Notes: generated from the letters alone by a model not told the origin. A stretch of DNA of 64,000 bases from Chlorohelix sp037138995 (GCF_037138995.1 NZ_JBAXHI010000019.1:1-64000); one strand, 5' to 3'. Counted from the first letter of the stretch, positions 18,843 to 27,746 are shown. Translations and numbers: made by a program.

Positions 18843-19279
18843 CTTTCCAGCGCAGCAACATTATGTCGTTCTGATTCTTCAAATGTCGCGCTGAACCATG
18901 CTTCTAGAATTTCTTTTGCTATTTGCTCAGAAACCAAGCGCAAACTAAGCGCCAGTACATTTGCATCGTTCCATTTGCGTGCGCCCTCTGCTGTTGCGGG
19001 GTCGGTGCAAAGCGCGGCGCGTACCCCCGGCACTTTGTTGGCAGCAATGCTCACGCCTGTGCCAGTCCAACAACATGCTATACCTTGCTGATAAATGCCT
19101 TTTGCCACGCCTTCGCCCACTCTCTTGCCTACTTCAGCCCATTGTTGAGCGTGTTCCTCCGGGCTACCGTCAGGATTAAGCGTACCAATCGGGTGAACCT
19201 CATGCCCTCTTTTTTGCAACTCTTCTATCAGGAAATCGGTCAGATGGGAACGCTCGTCACTGCCAATAATTAGTTTCAA
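18839..19279 (-). CDS. RpiB/LacA/LacB family sugar-phosphate isomerase
   Basis: The 146-residue protein is related to ribose-5-phosphate isomerase B. The substrate loop ACCWTGTGVSIAANKVPGVR retains the catalytic Cys position, and NDANVLALSLR is the next signature. The position of the E. coli RpiB His99 (in RQHNDTNV) is Trp here (RKWNDANV), and the early Asp-His pair reads Asp-Glu, so this is a variant subfamily whose substrate may not be ribose 5-phosphate. The start is TTG at 19279, with GAGAGG at 19284-19289; a longer frame from 19321 would overlap the upstream gene and extend beyond the family's usual MKLIIGSD beginning. It overlaps the convergent hydrolase gene's last 4 bp. Confidence 0.8.
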   Translation of the reverse strand: MKLIIGSDERSHLTDFLIEELQKRGHEVHPIGTLNPDGSPEEHAQQWAEVGKRVGEGVAKGIYQQGIACCWTGTGVSIAANKVPGVRAALCTDPATAEGARKWNDANVLALSLRLVSEQIAKEILEAWFSATFEESERHNVAALES

Positions 19280-19289
19280 TATTTGCCTC

Positions 19290-20282
19290 TCAATTTTGCG
19301 GGGATATTTTAAGCCGTTCATCTATGGTAATAACCGGGTGCGCCGCGAATTGAGGCTGCCAGCGTTTTGATTCAGCTTGTTGCAAAGAGGCTTGCCAGTT
19401 TACCGCGTCAAAGAACGCCAACGCTCGCTTTTTATATTCTTTTGGTATTCTGCCAAATATTTCTACATGCCCTGATTCTGGGTCAATCCAAAGGGTTTTC
19501 GGCTCTTTCGCCAGCGCGTAAAGTATTCGGCTATTTTCTAACGGGGTTAAGGTATCGGAACCGCCATGAATTAGAAATAGGGGGCGGGGCGCAATACGGC
19601 GCACAAAACTTGAGGGGTGGGATTTTTTTGCAAGGAAGCGATGGTGCATTGCCATTTGAGCATAGGCGTATTTGGCAAGGAAGGTTGCCAAAGACTCCGG
19701 AAGCTTAAACTGACGATTTATTTCAGTTGTAATAGAACGCCATAACTCAGAAAAAGGGCTATCGGCTACAACTGCCGCGATGTGAGGGTTTTCTGCCGCC
19801 GCTATTATGGCTGCGGCTGCGCCCATAGAAAAGCCAATAACACCAATCCTTCTTTCACCACGATTCAAAAGCCAATCCACCGCCGCATGCAGGTCTATGC
19901 GCTCAATATATGCCATCGAAGTTCCGTTTGAGCCTTCGCTGCGCCCGTGTCCCCGAAAATCAAACATAAAAACATTGTAGCCGCCTTGGCGCAACCACTC
20001 TGCATGCTGAATATCCGGCACTTTTGAACCGGCGTAACCATGCGCTATAATAATAGTAGCTTTTGAGTTTTCAGCAGGAATAAACCAGCCCTGCAACTTT
20101 AATTTATCTCGTGTGAGAAAGGTAAATTCTTCAAATTCAAGACCAAGTATTGCCGGAGTTTGGTTATCCAATTGTCGTGGCGGATAACAAAGACGCTTAA
20201 CCGCATATTTATGCAAAAGCTGTCTAAAGCTCAGGCTGACCCCGATAGTAGCAGCTATAGCCGCAAGACGCATTTTTAGCAT
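19290..20282 (-). CDS. Alpha/beta hydrolase, membrane-anchored
   Basis: The 330-residue protein has an N-terminal hydrophobic segment (about 4-20) and a serine-hydrolase fold of the S33/BAAT-like group. HGYAGSK is the oxyanion loop, the nucleophile is S152 in GFSMGAAAA, the Asp is in HGGSDTLTP (about 269) and the His is in SGHVEIFG (about 300). A lid-type insertion lies between about 185 and 245. The stop codon immediately precedes the ribosome binding site of the isomerase gene, so the two are cotranscribed. The substrate is unknown; esterase or thioesterase activity is likely. Confidence 0.82.
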   Translation of the reverse strand: MLKMRLAAIAATIGVSLSFRQLLHKYAVKRLCYPPRQLDNQTPAILGLEFEEFTFLTRDKLKLQGWFIPAENSKATIIIAHGYAGSKVPDIQHAEWLRQGGYNVFMFDFRGHGRSEGSNGTSMAYIERIDLHAAVDWLLNRGERRIGVIGFSMGAAAAIIAAAENPHIAAVVADSPFSELWRSITTEINRQFKLPESLATFLAKYAYAQMAMHHRFLAKKSHPSSFVRRIAPRPLFLIHGGSDTLTPLENSRILYALAKEPKTLWIDPESGHVEIFGRIPKEYKKRALAFFDAVNWQASLQQAESKRWQPQFAAHPVITIDERLKISPQN

Positions 20283-20357
20283 ACGCTACAAACCCCTAAA
20301 TTTACAGAATGAGTAATCGCTACTTATTAAATTATACGAGCAGAATTAGCGCAAGTT

Positions 20358-22499
20358 TCAACCCGAACCGGGCGGTAGGATGTAGTAAAAAACACGGGAG
20401 TACCATATTACCAGCCCTTCCCATGCTAAATAAACTACCAGAATTATGGAGAGGGTTGGTACAACTATACGCAATATTGCGCGGTTTTTTGAATTGAGGA
20501 AATCGGAGAGTTTTACCAGCGCAAAGCCGCTCAACAAGCAGAGCAAAGGAGCGGCAAAGAGCATATGCTTTTGGAGCAGGTTTACCCGCAAATCAACCAG
20601 CGCGAACAGTAAAAATATTGCCAGCCATGCTGCCCACAAACCGTAAACCGCTTTTTGGAATGGGGTAGCTTCTTTTTTACGGTAGGGTAATAGAGTAACG
20701 ATACCTACTAACGCCAACAAAAACGGTATTAATCGGAAATGCACCCATAGCTGTGGAAAAAAGCCGCTTAGAAGCTCTTTGCCCAATAATGCTTTAGTTT
20801 GACCGATTGAGCCTGAGCTTCCTAGCTTTTCTAACAAAGCCGGGAGTGATACCGTCAAGAAAGAAAACAGATAAAAACCGTAGTACAACGCTAATGCCAA
20901 CCCAAAACCAATTGAACCGATTATGGCGAGTCGGAAGGCGGCATTGCGTGTTTCAGGTCGCGCAAGCCACCAGAAAAATAACGCTATAACCAATGTACCT
21001 AGTAACAAAAAGGTGCTGGTATGAGCCAGCAAAGCGAAGCCCAATGCCAAACCCGCCACAATGCTTTTCTTATTGGAAACTTTGTCTGAATTAATTGCGC
21101 TGAGCAAAAGCGCGAAGAAGATGAGCGTCAGCCAGTGCGCGAGCATAGAATTATACCCGCCATCGCTGAACAGCAAATAACTGAGCGGATAGAATCCCAG
21201 TAATCCGGCAGCAATAACCCCTGCCCTACCGCCGAAATCCTTGCCATAGGCTTGCCTTGCTATGATGTATATTAGGAAAAGTTGGGAGGCTTCTAGCCAC
21301 GCCGCGAGGCAATTTACCGCAGCATATAAATCCGGGTTATGTCCCGGAAAGATTAGCGCAAGTGGCGCGGCAAAAAGATAGAACAAAGGTGAATAGGGCA
21401 AGGTAAAGTTTATGCCCCATTGCCCCAACACCGCAGAACCTGACTCCGCGCCTGTCACACTCTTTCCGGCAGTAATATTGAAATATTGGTTCCAGAAATC
21501 GCCGGGATTTTCCCAGAAACGTAAAATCTGATGAATCCGAAACCAATGGTCAATGGTTGAAAAAGCCGGATGGTTCAAACCTGCCGCTTTTATTACGAAT
21601 ACGGCGCAAAACAGCAACCCTAACCAACGGGCTTGCGCTGTGGGAATCACTTCACCTATCCAGCGTGCGGTTACTCGTAACCCCAGAACCAGCAAGGGAT
21701 AAGCCAGCAAGATATTAAGCCATAATTCCGTGAGAGGCGGCATAAGATAGGGGCGATAGAAACCGAGCGCAATAGCCAGTGCAAGGGCTAAACCTGCGCC
21801 CCAAAACCCCGCCGCTCGCTCTGACCATCCCGCTCTGACCCCCCATAAAAATACGAGGGAAAGTATTGTCAGCAACATTGCAAGGTGCGGCAAACTTGGG
21901 ATTATGGGGCGCCCATTCGTTGGGGTTGCTTCCAGCCTTACTTTGCTGACTACTACGCCAAGCGGCAGATTATGAGTTTTGTCGGGAAAAGGGTTAAGGG
22001 TACGCAAGGTAAAAATCAGGTCGCCTTCAAGTTTGCTGCCGTTCGAGCTATAGTCAAAGCGGTAGGGGTTGTTGCCGGGACCAACTTTGACTTCCCCTAG
22101 CAAGGTCTGTTCATGCCACACCTGCACTTTTGCAGGAGCAAGAGCCGCCGGGCGACCCCCCACTGCCATAGTTATAATCAAGGTGGCGGAAGGGACACGT
22201 CCATAGCCATAAAATCTTAATCGGCTTTCATCGCTTGACCACCGGAAGGAAAATTCATTATTTGACTCAGGTTGGTTAAAAGACTGAGCATACAAATTAT
22301 CGCCGGCGCTGGTGATGCCAAGCGCGAACTCAAAGACTTGTGGAATCTGATAGGCAAGGGTAAAGAGAGTTGCGGAAAAAAGTAGCAGCGCATGCAACAC
22401 CCATGAGCCTAGTCCCCGCTTGAGATAGGCAAACTCATCATGCAATAAAGTCAGCACACTATTTTTATACGTGAGGCTAGGGCTTTGCGCTTGGGACAT
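20358..22499 (-). CDS. Large polytopic membrane protein, glycosyltransferase-like
   Basis: The 713-residue protein has an N-terminal helix (about 33-55), an external domain (about 60-200) and at least ten further transmembrane helices. The external domain holds NNEFSFRWSSDESRLRFYG, nearly the same as NENFSFRWTIDE in the protein at 6680-9370, so the two share a domain. The membrane part has the look of GT-C enzymes (loop after the first helices with LNHPAFSTIDHWFRI; helix-rich core) but lacks a motif I can name. It starts 4 bp after the CoA-binding gene on the same strand. It is probably involved in surface glycan assembly. Confidence 0.6.
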   Translation of the reverse strand: MSQAQSPSLTYKNSVLTLLHDEFAYLKRGLGSWVLHALLLFSATLFTLAYQIPQVFEFALGITSAGDNLYAQSFNQPESNNEFSFRWSSDESRLRFYGYGRVPSATLIITMAVGGRPAALAPAKVQVWHEQTLLGEVKVGPGNNPYRFDYSSNGSKLEGDLIFTLRTLNPFPDKTHNLPLGVVVSKVRLEATPTNGRPIIPSLPHLAMLLTILSLVFLWGVRAGWSERAAGFWGAGLALALAIALGFYRPYLMPPLTELWLNILLAYPLLVLGLRVTARWIGEVIPTAQARWLGLLFCAVFVIKAAGLNHPAFSTIDHWFRIHQILRFWENPGDFWNQYFNITAGKSVTGAESGSAVLGQWGINFTLPYSPLFYLFAAPLALIFPGHNPDLYAAVNCLAAWLEASQLFLIYIIARQAYGKDFGGRAGVIAAGLLGFYPLSYLLFSDGGYNSMLAHWLTLIFFALLLSAINSDKVSNKKSIVAGLALGFALLAHTSTFLLLGTLVIALFFWWLARPETRNAAFRLAIIGSIGFGLALALYYGFYLFSFLTVSLPALLEKLGSSGSIGQTKALLGKELLSGFFPQLWVHFRLIPFLLALVGIVTLLPYRKKEATPFQKAVYGLWAAWLAIFLLFALVDLRVNLLQKHMLFAAPLLCLLSGFALVKLSDFLNSKNRAILRIVVPTLSIILVVYLAWEGLVIWYSRVFYYILPPGSG

Positions 22500-22503
22500 T
22501 GTT

Positions 22504-22980
22504 CTATATAATACGGCGGCGTGAGGTAATTACGCCGGTATTTAACCCGATGAGGTTTAAGCCTCCGAAGAAACGCGCATGCTCTATCTTTACGCAACGA
22601 TCCATCACTACTTCTAGACCGGCTTCTTGCGCTTTAAGGGCAGCGGCTTCATTGATTACCCCTAATTGCATCCAAATGACCTTTGCGCCTATCTCAATCG
22701 CTTCGTCAACGATTGGCGGCACATCCGCGCTATTCCTGAAAATATCCACCACTTCGATTTTTTCTGGCACATCTTTCAGGCGCGGATAGCATTTTCTTTC
22801 CAGAATTTCCGGGTAAGCCGGATTGACCGGAATAATGTTATAGCCCTCGGATAGCATATATATTGCCGCAAAGTGGCTGGGGCGATACTGGTTTGCAGAA
22901 AGCCCTACCATCGCAATGCTGTGATATTTTGTCAGGATTCGCAAGCGATCATATGCAGTGGGTACTACCAATTGAAGCAT
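22504..22980 (-). CDS. CoA-binding domain protein (YccU-like)
   Basis: The 158-residue protein is a single CoA-binding Rossmann domain (CoA_binding_2). It has IAMVGLSANQYRPSHFAAIYM as the nucleotide loop, IIPVNPAYPEILERKCYP, and IWMQLGVINEAAALKAQEAGLEVVMDRC. Stand-alone members bind CoA or nucleotides but their reaction is not established. It is followed within 4 bp by the large membrane protein gene. Confidence 0.88.
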   Translation of the reverse strand: MLQLVVPTAYDRLRILTKYHSIAMVGLSANQYRPSHFAAIYMLSEGYNIIPVNPAYPEILERKCYPRLKDVPEKIEVVDIFRNSADVPPIVDEAIEIGAKVIWMQLGVINEAAALKAQEAGLEVVMDRCVKIEHARFFGGLNLIGLNTGVITSRRRII

Positions 22981-23296
22981 CTATTACTCCCATAGTGGTG
23001 TTCCTTATAGACTGAGTTAGACTAGCACGCCCCAATAGAGATGTCAAATCTCATGATTTCATTTACAATTCACTATATTTTTACTCCAACAACAATCGAA
23101 GGCTCAGTTAAGCAAATACTCTAAATTTTCTAATCAAAAAATAATTCTAATTGGTGTATTGTGCTATAATTTTAGTGGAGGAACTATAATTCAGTTGAAC
23201 CTGAAGCAATAATATAATATCTCCACCGTATAAGTTTTGTTGTGTAACACTTCTTTCCGGTTTCAAGCCACCTCCGCCAGAAAGGATTTGGTCTTT
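22981..23296. other. Divergent intergenic region
   Basis: This AT-rich stretch separates the minus-strand CoA-binding gene from the plus-strand protease gene and must hold promoters for both. On the plus strand an extended -10, TGCTATAAT, lies at 23162-23170. I see no small gene or structured RNA. Confidence 0.6.
23162..23170 (+). promoter_or_regulatory. Extended -10 promoter of the subtilase gene
   Basis: TGCTATAAT, a full extended -10, lies about 125 bp upstream of the chosen ATG at 23297. No consensus -35 is seen at 17 bp. Confidence 0.55.
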
Positions 23297-26029
23297 ATGA
23301 TTAAGAAATTGTCTCTCTCTTGGGTAGTCATTATGATGCTCAGTATCTTTACCACGCTTTTCCCCACCGCTAGTTATGCCGAATTACCCAATCTCTCTGT
23401 TCCTGTGCAGAAAATAGTTGATCGAACCGATGCGCTAGTTGCGAGCGGGGCTGTAAAGCGAAGCTGGACATGGGGCAATTATTTTGAGACTAAGTCCGAA
23501 CCATATAAAGAGTCTCCAGGTGGAGCTAGACAGGTTTTTTATTTTGATAAAGGGCGGCTTGAGATTAATAATCCCGCTACCGACCCCAATAATGATTTTT
23601 ATGCCACCAGCGGTTTGTTGGTACGCGAATTAATTACCGGGCAAACTCAGCTTGGCGATTCAGATTTACAAGCACGTGAGCCTGCTGATGTTGTGCTGGC
23701 AGGAGATAATCCCCCGCTTATTGCCGATTCGCCTACATATGCTTCCTTAAAAGAGTTAGTTAGTTTCGATGGCAGTTGGAAATCCAACGATATGACCGGA
23801 AAGGTGGCGGGCGCTACCCTTAAAAAGGGCGGGCAGGTTGATAATAGCCTCGCGCCATTCAGCCAAGTAAAATATGTACAATATGACAATGCCACCGGGC
23901 ATAATATCGCGGATGTGTTCCAGAAATTTATGGATAGCAGCGGGCAGGTAGTGGTAAACGGAAAGACAGTTACAGCGCCACTCTACAATCCGCTTTATGT
24001 ATTTGGACATCCTATCTCTGAAGCTTACTGGGTGAAAGTAACGGTAGCAGGCAAAGAGCAATCGGTATTGATACAGGCTTTTGAACGCCGCTTGCTTACC
24101 TATACTCCCAACAATCCGCCCGAATTTCAGGTTGAGATGGGAAATCTAGGACGCGCCTACTTTCAGTGGCGGTATAGCGCGGCGCAACCTGTACCTGCGG
24201 CTGACCCGTTACCGGAAGCTCCTCAAGATACCCCCGGCTTGCAACTTTACAATCAATATACCCGAAGTATGAATTCGGTCAGGTCGTTAAGGTTAGAACG
24301 ACGGGTTAATAATCAGCTAACACAGGTTGACGAATTTGTTAAACCAAATAAACAGCGTACTACTATATATGGTACTTATCAGGGTCAACCAGCCTATGAA
24401 TTGGATATTCAGATTGAAAGTCGAATATATTTCAATTTGTTTGTTAACAACAAGCAGCTTGGGACTTGGCAATATGTAGATTTGATAGCGCCGTTAAGGT
24501 GGCCCAATTATCCGCAATTAAGTTTGAATGATAACTCATTTGATTTCAAGATTGGGCAGGATACTAAAGTTGGCAATGAAGCATCTAAAACCCTGATTAA
24601 TACCGGCATCCAGTTGGATGGGTCTCAACAGGAGCGTACTCGCCTTATTTCGGCGGTTACAGGCGTTTTATTGCAACGGAATACGGTATCAAAGCTCGGT
24701 AATGCTACCAGCACTGAGGCGTTGAGCTACCTAAATTACAATCAACCGATTGCGATTGACCCTCCACAGGGCGCAATACCCTATACCGGATTATCGGTTT
24801 CGAGTCCGTTAGCCAGAAATCAATTTGTGCCAAGCTCAATCGGTGCAGATGATACAACCTCTTTGTACCAAAAGGTCTCGCTATATACTAGACCATTGGC
24901 TGCGCCCGGTGAAGTGGTAGTGAAATTTAAGGAACCTCAAATATCTGTCCAAGCAATCCAAAGCGATTTTATGAGTGGTTATGCTTTGTCGGATGTTGCT
25001 CAGGGCGATATTTGGACGACAATAAAGCTTGACCCCGCAGCAGTGCCGGGTGCGCTAGAACGTTTGAATGCCGACCCTCGCGTTATATATGCCGAACCAG
25101 CTTATTACTACTATACTGATGCGGTGGTTGCGCCAAACGATGCCGGTTACAACCAGCAATATAATCTTAAAGCTATAAAAGTACCACGAGCTTGGAGTAT
25201 TTCCACTGGCGGCGATGTTACTGTTGCGGTTTTGGATAGTGGCGTTGATACTATCCATCCTGACCTTGCCCCGAATATTGCCGGAACTTTCGATTTTGTT
25301 GACGGCAGTTCTCCTAAAGCTGACCCTAATGGTCATGGTACGGTTGTTTCTGGCATTATTACTGCGACAGGAAATAACGGACAATTCGGGGCTGGAGTAG
25401 CTTGGAAGAGTAAGTTACTGGCAGTTCGGGTAATGGGCGCTAACGGGTCAGGACGCAATGAAGATATTGCCAAAGGAATCAGGTCTGCTGCCGACAACGG
25501 TGCTAGAATTATCAATATGAGCCTCGGCGGTTCCACCGACTCAAAAGTGTTGCGTGAAGCCGTGCAATATGCCATTGATAAAGGCGTAATTGTAATTGCC
25601 TCATCCGGTAATAGCGGCAATGATAACCCCAATTATCCGGCAGCTTATCCGGGTGTAATATCTGTTGCGGCGGTAGGCAAGCTCGGCACTCCAGCTTACT
25701 TTAGCAGCTATGGCAGTGCTATAACCATAACTGCGCCGGGTGTTGGTATCTGTAGCACTATTCGCCTGAACAATTTCGGTTGTGAAGATGGAACTTCTTT
25801 CAGTGCGCCAATCATAGCGGGGGTAGTAACCTTGATGTTGGCGGTTAACCCTACGCTTACCCGCGATCAGGTAAAAGCTATTTTAATAGCTACTGCAGTA
25901 CCTGCTCCCGGTAGAGGCGTTGGAGAATTTGATTACCAATATGGTTATGGCACAGTCAACGCATATGCAGCGGTGCGAGCGGTTGCTACAAACCAATTCT
26001 TCAACTTGCCACCCGGTATCCGTTCCTAA
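23297..26029 (+). CDS. Secreted subtilisin-like serine protease (S8) with N-terminal modules
   Basis: The 910-residue protease has a signal peptide (1 to about 30, ending SYAELP). Next come a region with RQVFYFDKGRLEINNP, a module with VFGHPISEAYW ... IQAFERRLLTYTPN related to the module of the hydrolase at 17004, and an LolA/RseB-like segment (about 330-480). A short propeptide-like domain (about 535-600) precedes the S8 catalytic domain. The triad is complete: D647 (VAVLDSGVD), H680 (PNGHGTVVSG) and S834 (DGTSFSAPIIAG). ATG 23297 starts at the signal peptide; the frame extends to 23237 without support. It stands alone between two intergenic regions and has a terminator. Confidence 0.88.
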   Translation: MIKKLSLSWVVIMMLSIFTTLFPTASYAELPNLSVPVQKIVDRTDALVASGAVKRSWTWGNYFETKSEPYKESPGGARQVFYFDKGRLEINNPATDPNNDFYATSGLLVRELITGQTQLGDSDLQAREPADVVLAGDNPPLIADSPTYASLKELVSFDGSWKSNDMTGKVAGATLKKGGQVDNSLAPFSQVKYVQYDNATGHNIADVFQKFMDSSGQVVVNGKTVTAPLYNPLYVFGHPISEAYWVKVTVAGKEQSVLIQAFERRLLTYTPNNPPEFQVEMGNLGRAYFQWRYSAAQPVPAADPLPEAPQDTPGLQLYNQYTRSMNSVRSLRLERRVNNQLTQVDEFVKPNKQRTTIYGTYQGQPAYELDIQIESRIYFNLFVNNKQLGTWQYVDLIAPLRWPNYPQLSLNDNSFDFKIGQDTKVGNEASKTLINTGIQLDGSQQERTRLISAVTGVLLQRNTVSKLGNATSTEALSYLNYNQPIAIDPPQGAIPYTGLSVSSPLARNQFVPSSIGADDTTSLYQKVSLYTRPLAAPGEVVVKFKEPQISVQAIQSDFMSGYALSDVAQGDIWTTIKLDPAAVPGALERLNADPRVIYAEPAYYYYTDAVVAPNDAGYNQQYNLKAIKVPRAWSISTGGDVTVAVLDSGVDTIHPDLAPNIAGTFDFVDGSSPKADPNGHGTVVSGIITATGNNGQFGAGVAWKSKLLAVRVMGANGSGRNEDIAKGIRSAADNGARIINMSLGGSTDSKVLREAVQYAIDKGVIVIASSGNSGNDNPNYPAAYPGVISVAAVGKLGTPAYFSSYGSAITITAPGVGICSTIRLNNFGCEDGTSFSAPIIAGVVTLMLAVNPTLTRDQVKAILIATAVPAPGRGVGEFDYQYGYGTVNAYAAVRAVATNQFFNLPPGIRS

Positions 26030-26421
26030 TCAAAAGTTGATATAACAAAAAAGCCGAGTCCGTACAGGATTCGGTTTTTTTATTTTCCACATATGTATAA
26101 CATGTGTAGATTATTTGTATATCTTGGATGAAATTAATAAATTATTTTTAATATAAACCCCTCATATTACTACTTTATTTTTACTAAAATAAGAACTATA
26201 ATAGATATAGAGAGAAAGAAAGTTTACGTTGTAAAAAATACTATATCTTTTATAATGCTGCATTGATATATCCCACACTTGGATAAGTTGCAACATATTA
26301 TTTAAATATCCTTTATTCATCAGCTTTTAAAAAAGCCAGATGTACTTATTTGCCGATTCAATGCAAGGGCTTGTTGGGGGAGTCGTTGGTATTTAAGCCA
26401 CATAAGTACCTATAAAAAATT
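26030..26421. other. AT-rich intergenic region
   Basis: After the terminator at 26046-26086 this stretch is very AT-rich and holds no gene I can support. It probably contains the promoter of the phosphatase-like gene at 26422, but I cannot pick -35 and -10 boxes with confidence. Confidence 0.5.
26046..26086 (+). terminator. Rho-independent terminator of the subtilase gene
   Basis: An 8-bp stem CCGAGTCC/GGATTCGG (one G-T pair) with a 5-nt loop is flanked by A-rich and T-rich arms and followed by TTTTTTTATTTT. It lies 20 bp after the stop codon. Confidence 0.85.
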
Positions 26422-26946
26422 ATGGGATTAGAAAATAACCAATTTTCAAAAATTGTATTAGTGGTATGTAATTCCACATTTTCATGTTCAATGTTGGCAG
26501 GTAATTTCCTTCAGGATATGATAGAGCGGAATAAACTGAAAGAGCGGATAAACCTGATTACCACCGGACTTAAGCACGCTTCTCACAAAAAATTACTGCC
26601 CTGTGTGGCTGAATATATAATGAAGAATTATGGATTGGATCTGACAGCCTATGAAACATTGCCCATCAATCTTCAATATTTGGAGCAAGCTGCGGTTATT
26701 CTGGTTATGGAGTCAAAACTGACAGTACAATTAGAAGCTCAATATCCACTCGTAACCGGAAAAATCAGACTTTTTTCAGAATTATCCGGGAAGGTTTTTG
26801 ATATAACAGAACCTGTGATTCTAAATTGTGAGTCTTTAACGCTATATGTACAACACCTACGAGAAGTCGTCTCTTCGGGTACAAACAGGTTATGTAACTG
26901 GTTGGATGTGCCGTTGATTGATTCCAGTAGAATTTATGCCTATTAG
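26422..26946 (+). CDS. Low-molecular-weight protein-tyrosine-phosphatase-like protein, degenerate
   Basis: The 174-residue protein keeps the LMW-PTP fold: a first strand and P-loop (residues 12-23), ITTGLKHASHK, YGLDLTAYETLPI and VILVMESK. The P-loop reads C16-N-S-T-F-S-C22-S, so the nucleophile Cys is present but the invariant Arg of C-x5-R is Cys. The general-acid loop, usually D-P, reads ITEPV with Glu130 in its place. It is therefore unlikely to be a normal phosphatase and may bind a phosphoprotein or use a Cys pair in redox chemistry like arsenate reductase relatives. The next gene is convergent, with no operon partner. Confidence 0.7.
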   Translation: MGLENNQFSKIVLVVCNSTFSCSMLAGNFLQDMIERNKLKERINLITTGLKHASHKKLLPCVAEYIMKNYGLDLTAYETLPINLQYLEQAAVILVMESKLTVQLEAQYPLVTGKIRLFSELSGKVFDITEPVILNCESLTLYVQHLREVVSSGTNRLCNWLDVPLIDSSRIYAY

Positions 26947-26949
26947 GGA

Positions 26950-27408
26950 TTACTCCTTGACCGCTTGGTTTGTTGCGGAATAACGCCTATAGAACCGTCC
27001 CCACAATTGGCTTGCCCAAATTAATCCAGCGAAAGCCATTGATATTCCACTGGCAGCCATGCCAACAGTAGCCAAGCCTTCCTCTAGTTTGCCAAGTCGA
27101 AATAGTGGCTCGAAAATAACTCTGAGTATTATACCGATGTTGACCAAGCCATAGGCTAAATAACCTAACCGCTCATTATAACCAAGCGGTTGTTTTGGTG
27201 TTTTACGGCGAGGCAACAGCCAAAAAGCTATTCCTACCGCAAATTGAACAAACCACCCGACAAAAAGAATATGGGCGTGTGTTACAGTCCAAGCCCCGTA
27301 CCAACTTGCCCCCTGAGTTTCGCCTATCATTAACACAGCCCCCAGAACAAATCCAGAAGCCAGATATAGGAGCGCAGTTCTACCCATCAGTTTTGTTAAA
27401 GGATCCAT
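26950..27408 (-). CDS. Small four-helix membrane protein resembling heme-copper oxidase subunit I
   Basis: The 152-residue protein has four predicted transmembrane helices. The second carries WTVTHAHILFVGWF (H44, H46) and is followed by GIAFWLLPRRKTPKQP, a pattern shared with short segments of cytochrome oxidase subunit I and NnrS-like proteins. It is about a quarter of the length of a true subunit I, so it may be a heme-binding accessory protein. No other respiratory gene is nearby. It converges on the phosphatase-like gene. Confidence 0.6.
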   Translation of the reverse strand: MDPLTKLMGRTALLYLASGFVLGAVLMIGETQGASWYGAWTVTHAHILFVGWFVQFAVGIAFWLLPRRKTPKQPLGYNERLGYLAYGLVNIGIILRVIFEPLFRLGKLEEGLATVGMAASGISMAFAGLIWASQLWGRFYRRYSATNQAVKE

Positions 27409-27649
27409 CGGGTTATAATTCCTTCTGTTGTTAATTTTATTGCAAATGACGTTTTCGCGTATCAGTTCAAAAAGTGCCGGTAAAGTGACAAAAAAATAAT
27501 ACTATTTGCAGCGCAGGGTTTCTCTTTACTTAAGGCTTATTTTCTGCTATTTACTGGCTGTGTTATTCTATCACAAACCGCATTTTTACCCCCTCGACAG
27601 TTTGAGAGGATTTCGGAAAAGGTAATTCGCCTGCACCACCTTTCCGAAC

Positions 27650-27667
27650 TTGCAACTACCCTGTTAT
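27650..27667 (+). repeat. 18-bp intergenic repeat, copy 2
   Basis: TTGCAACTACCCTGTTAT matches the minus-strand sequence at 16797-16814 in 16 of 18 positions. It sits directly after a hairpin with arms TTCGGAAAAGGT and ACCTTTCCGAA. Confidence 0.35.
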
Positions 27668-27711
27668 GAGAAGTAAGGCGCAGGCACAGGTAAGATTACT
27701 AGAATAAGCCA

Positions 27712-27720
27712 TGCTATAAT
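27712..27720 (+). promoter_or_regulatory. Extended -10 promoter of mfd
   Basis: TGCTATAAT ends 26 bp before the GTG start of mfd, so the leader is only about 20 nt. No clear -35 is present. Confidence 0.6.
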
Positions 27721-27746
27721 CTTTAATCGGGAATAGCTCTGGAATC

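Larger units (their letters stand above)
27409..27746. other. Intergenic region with hairpin repeat and mfd promoter
   Basis: Between the divergent small membrane protein gene and mfd lies an imperfect hairpin (TTCGGAAAAGGT and ACCTTTCCGAA, 27612-27648). The repeat TTGCAACTACCC follows directly and is shared with other gaps in the window. An extended -10 for mfd is at 27712-27720. I see no gene. Confidence 0.55.

Noticed and set aside
19280..19321. Longer ATG start for the RpiB-like gene
   Set aside because: It overlaps the upstream hydrolase gene and adds residues not seen in the family. The TTG with GAGAGG is better placed.
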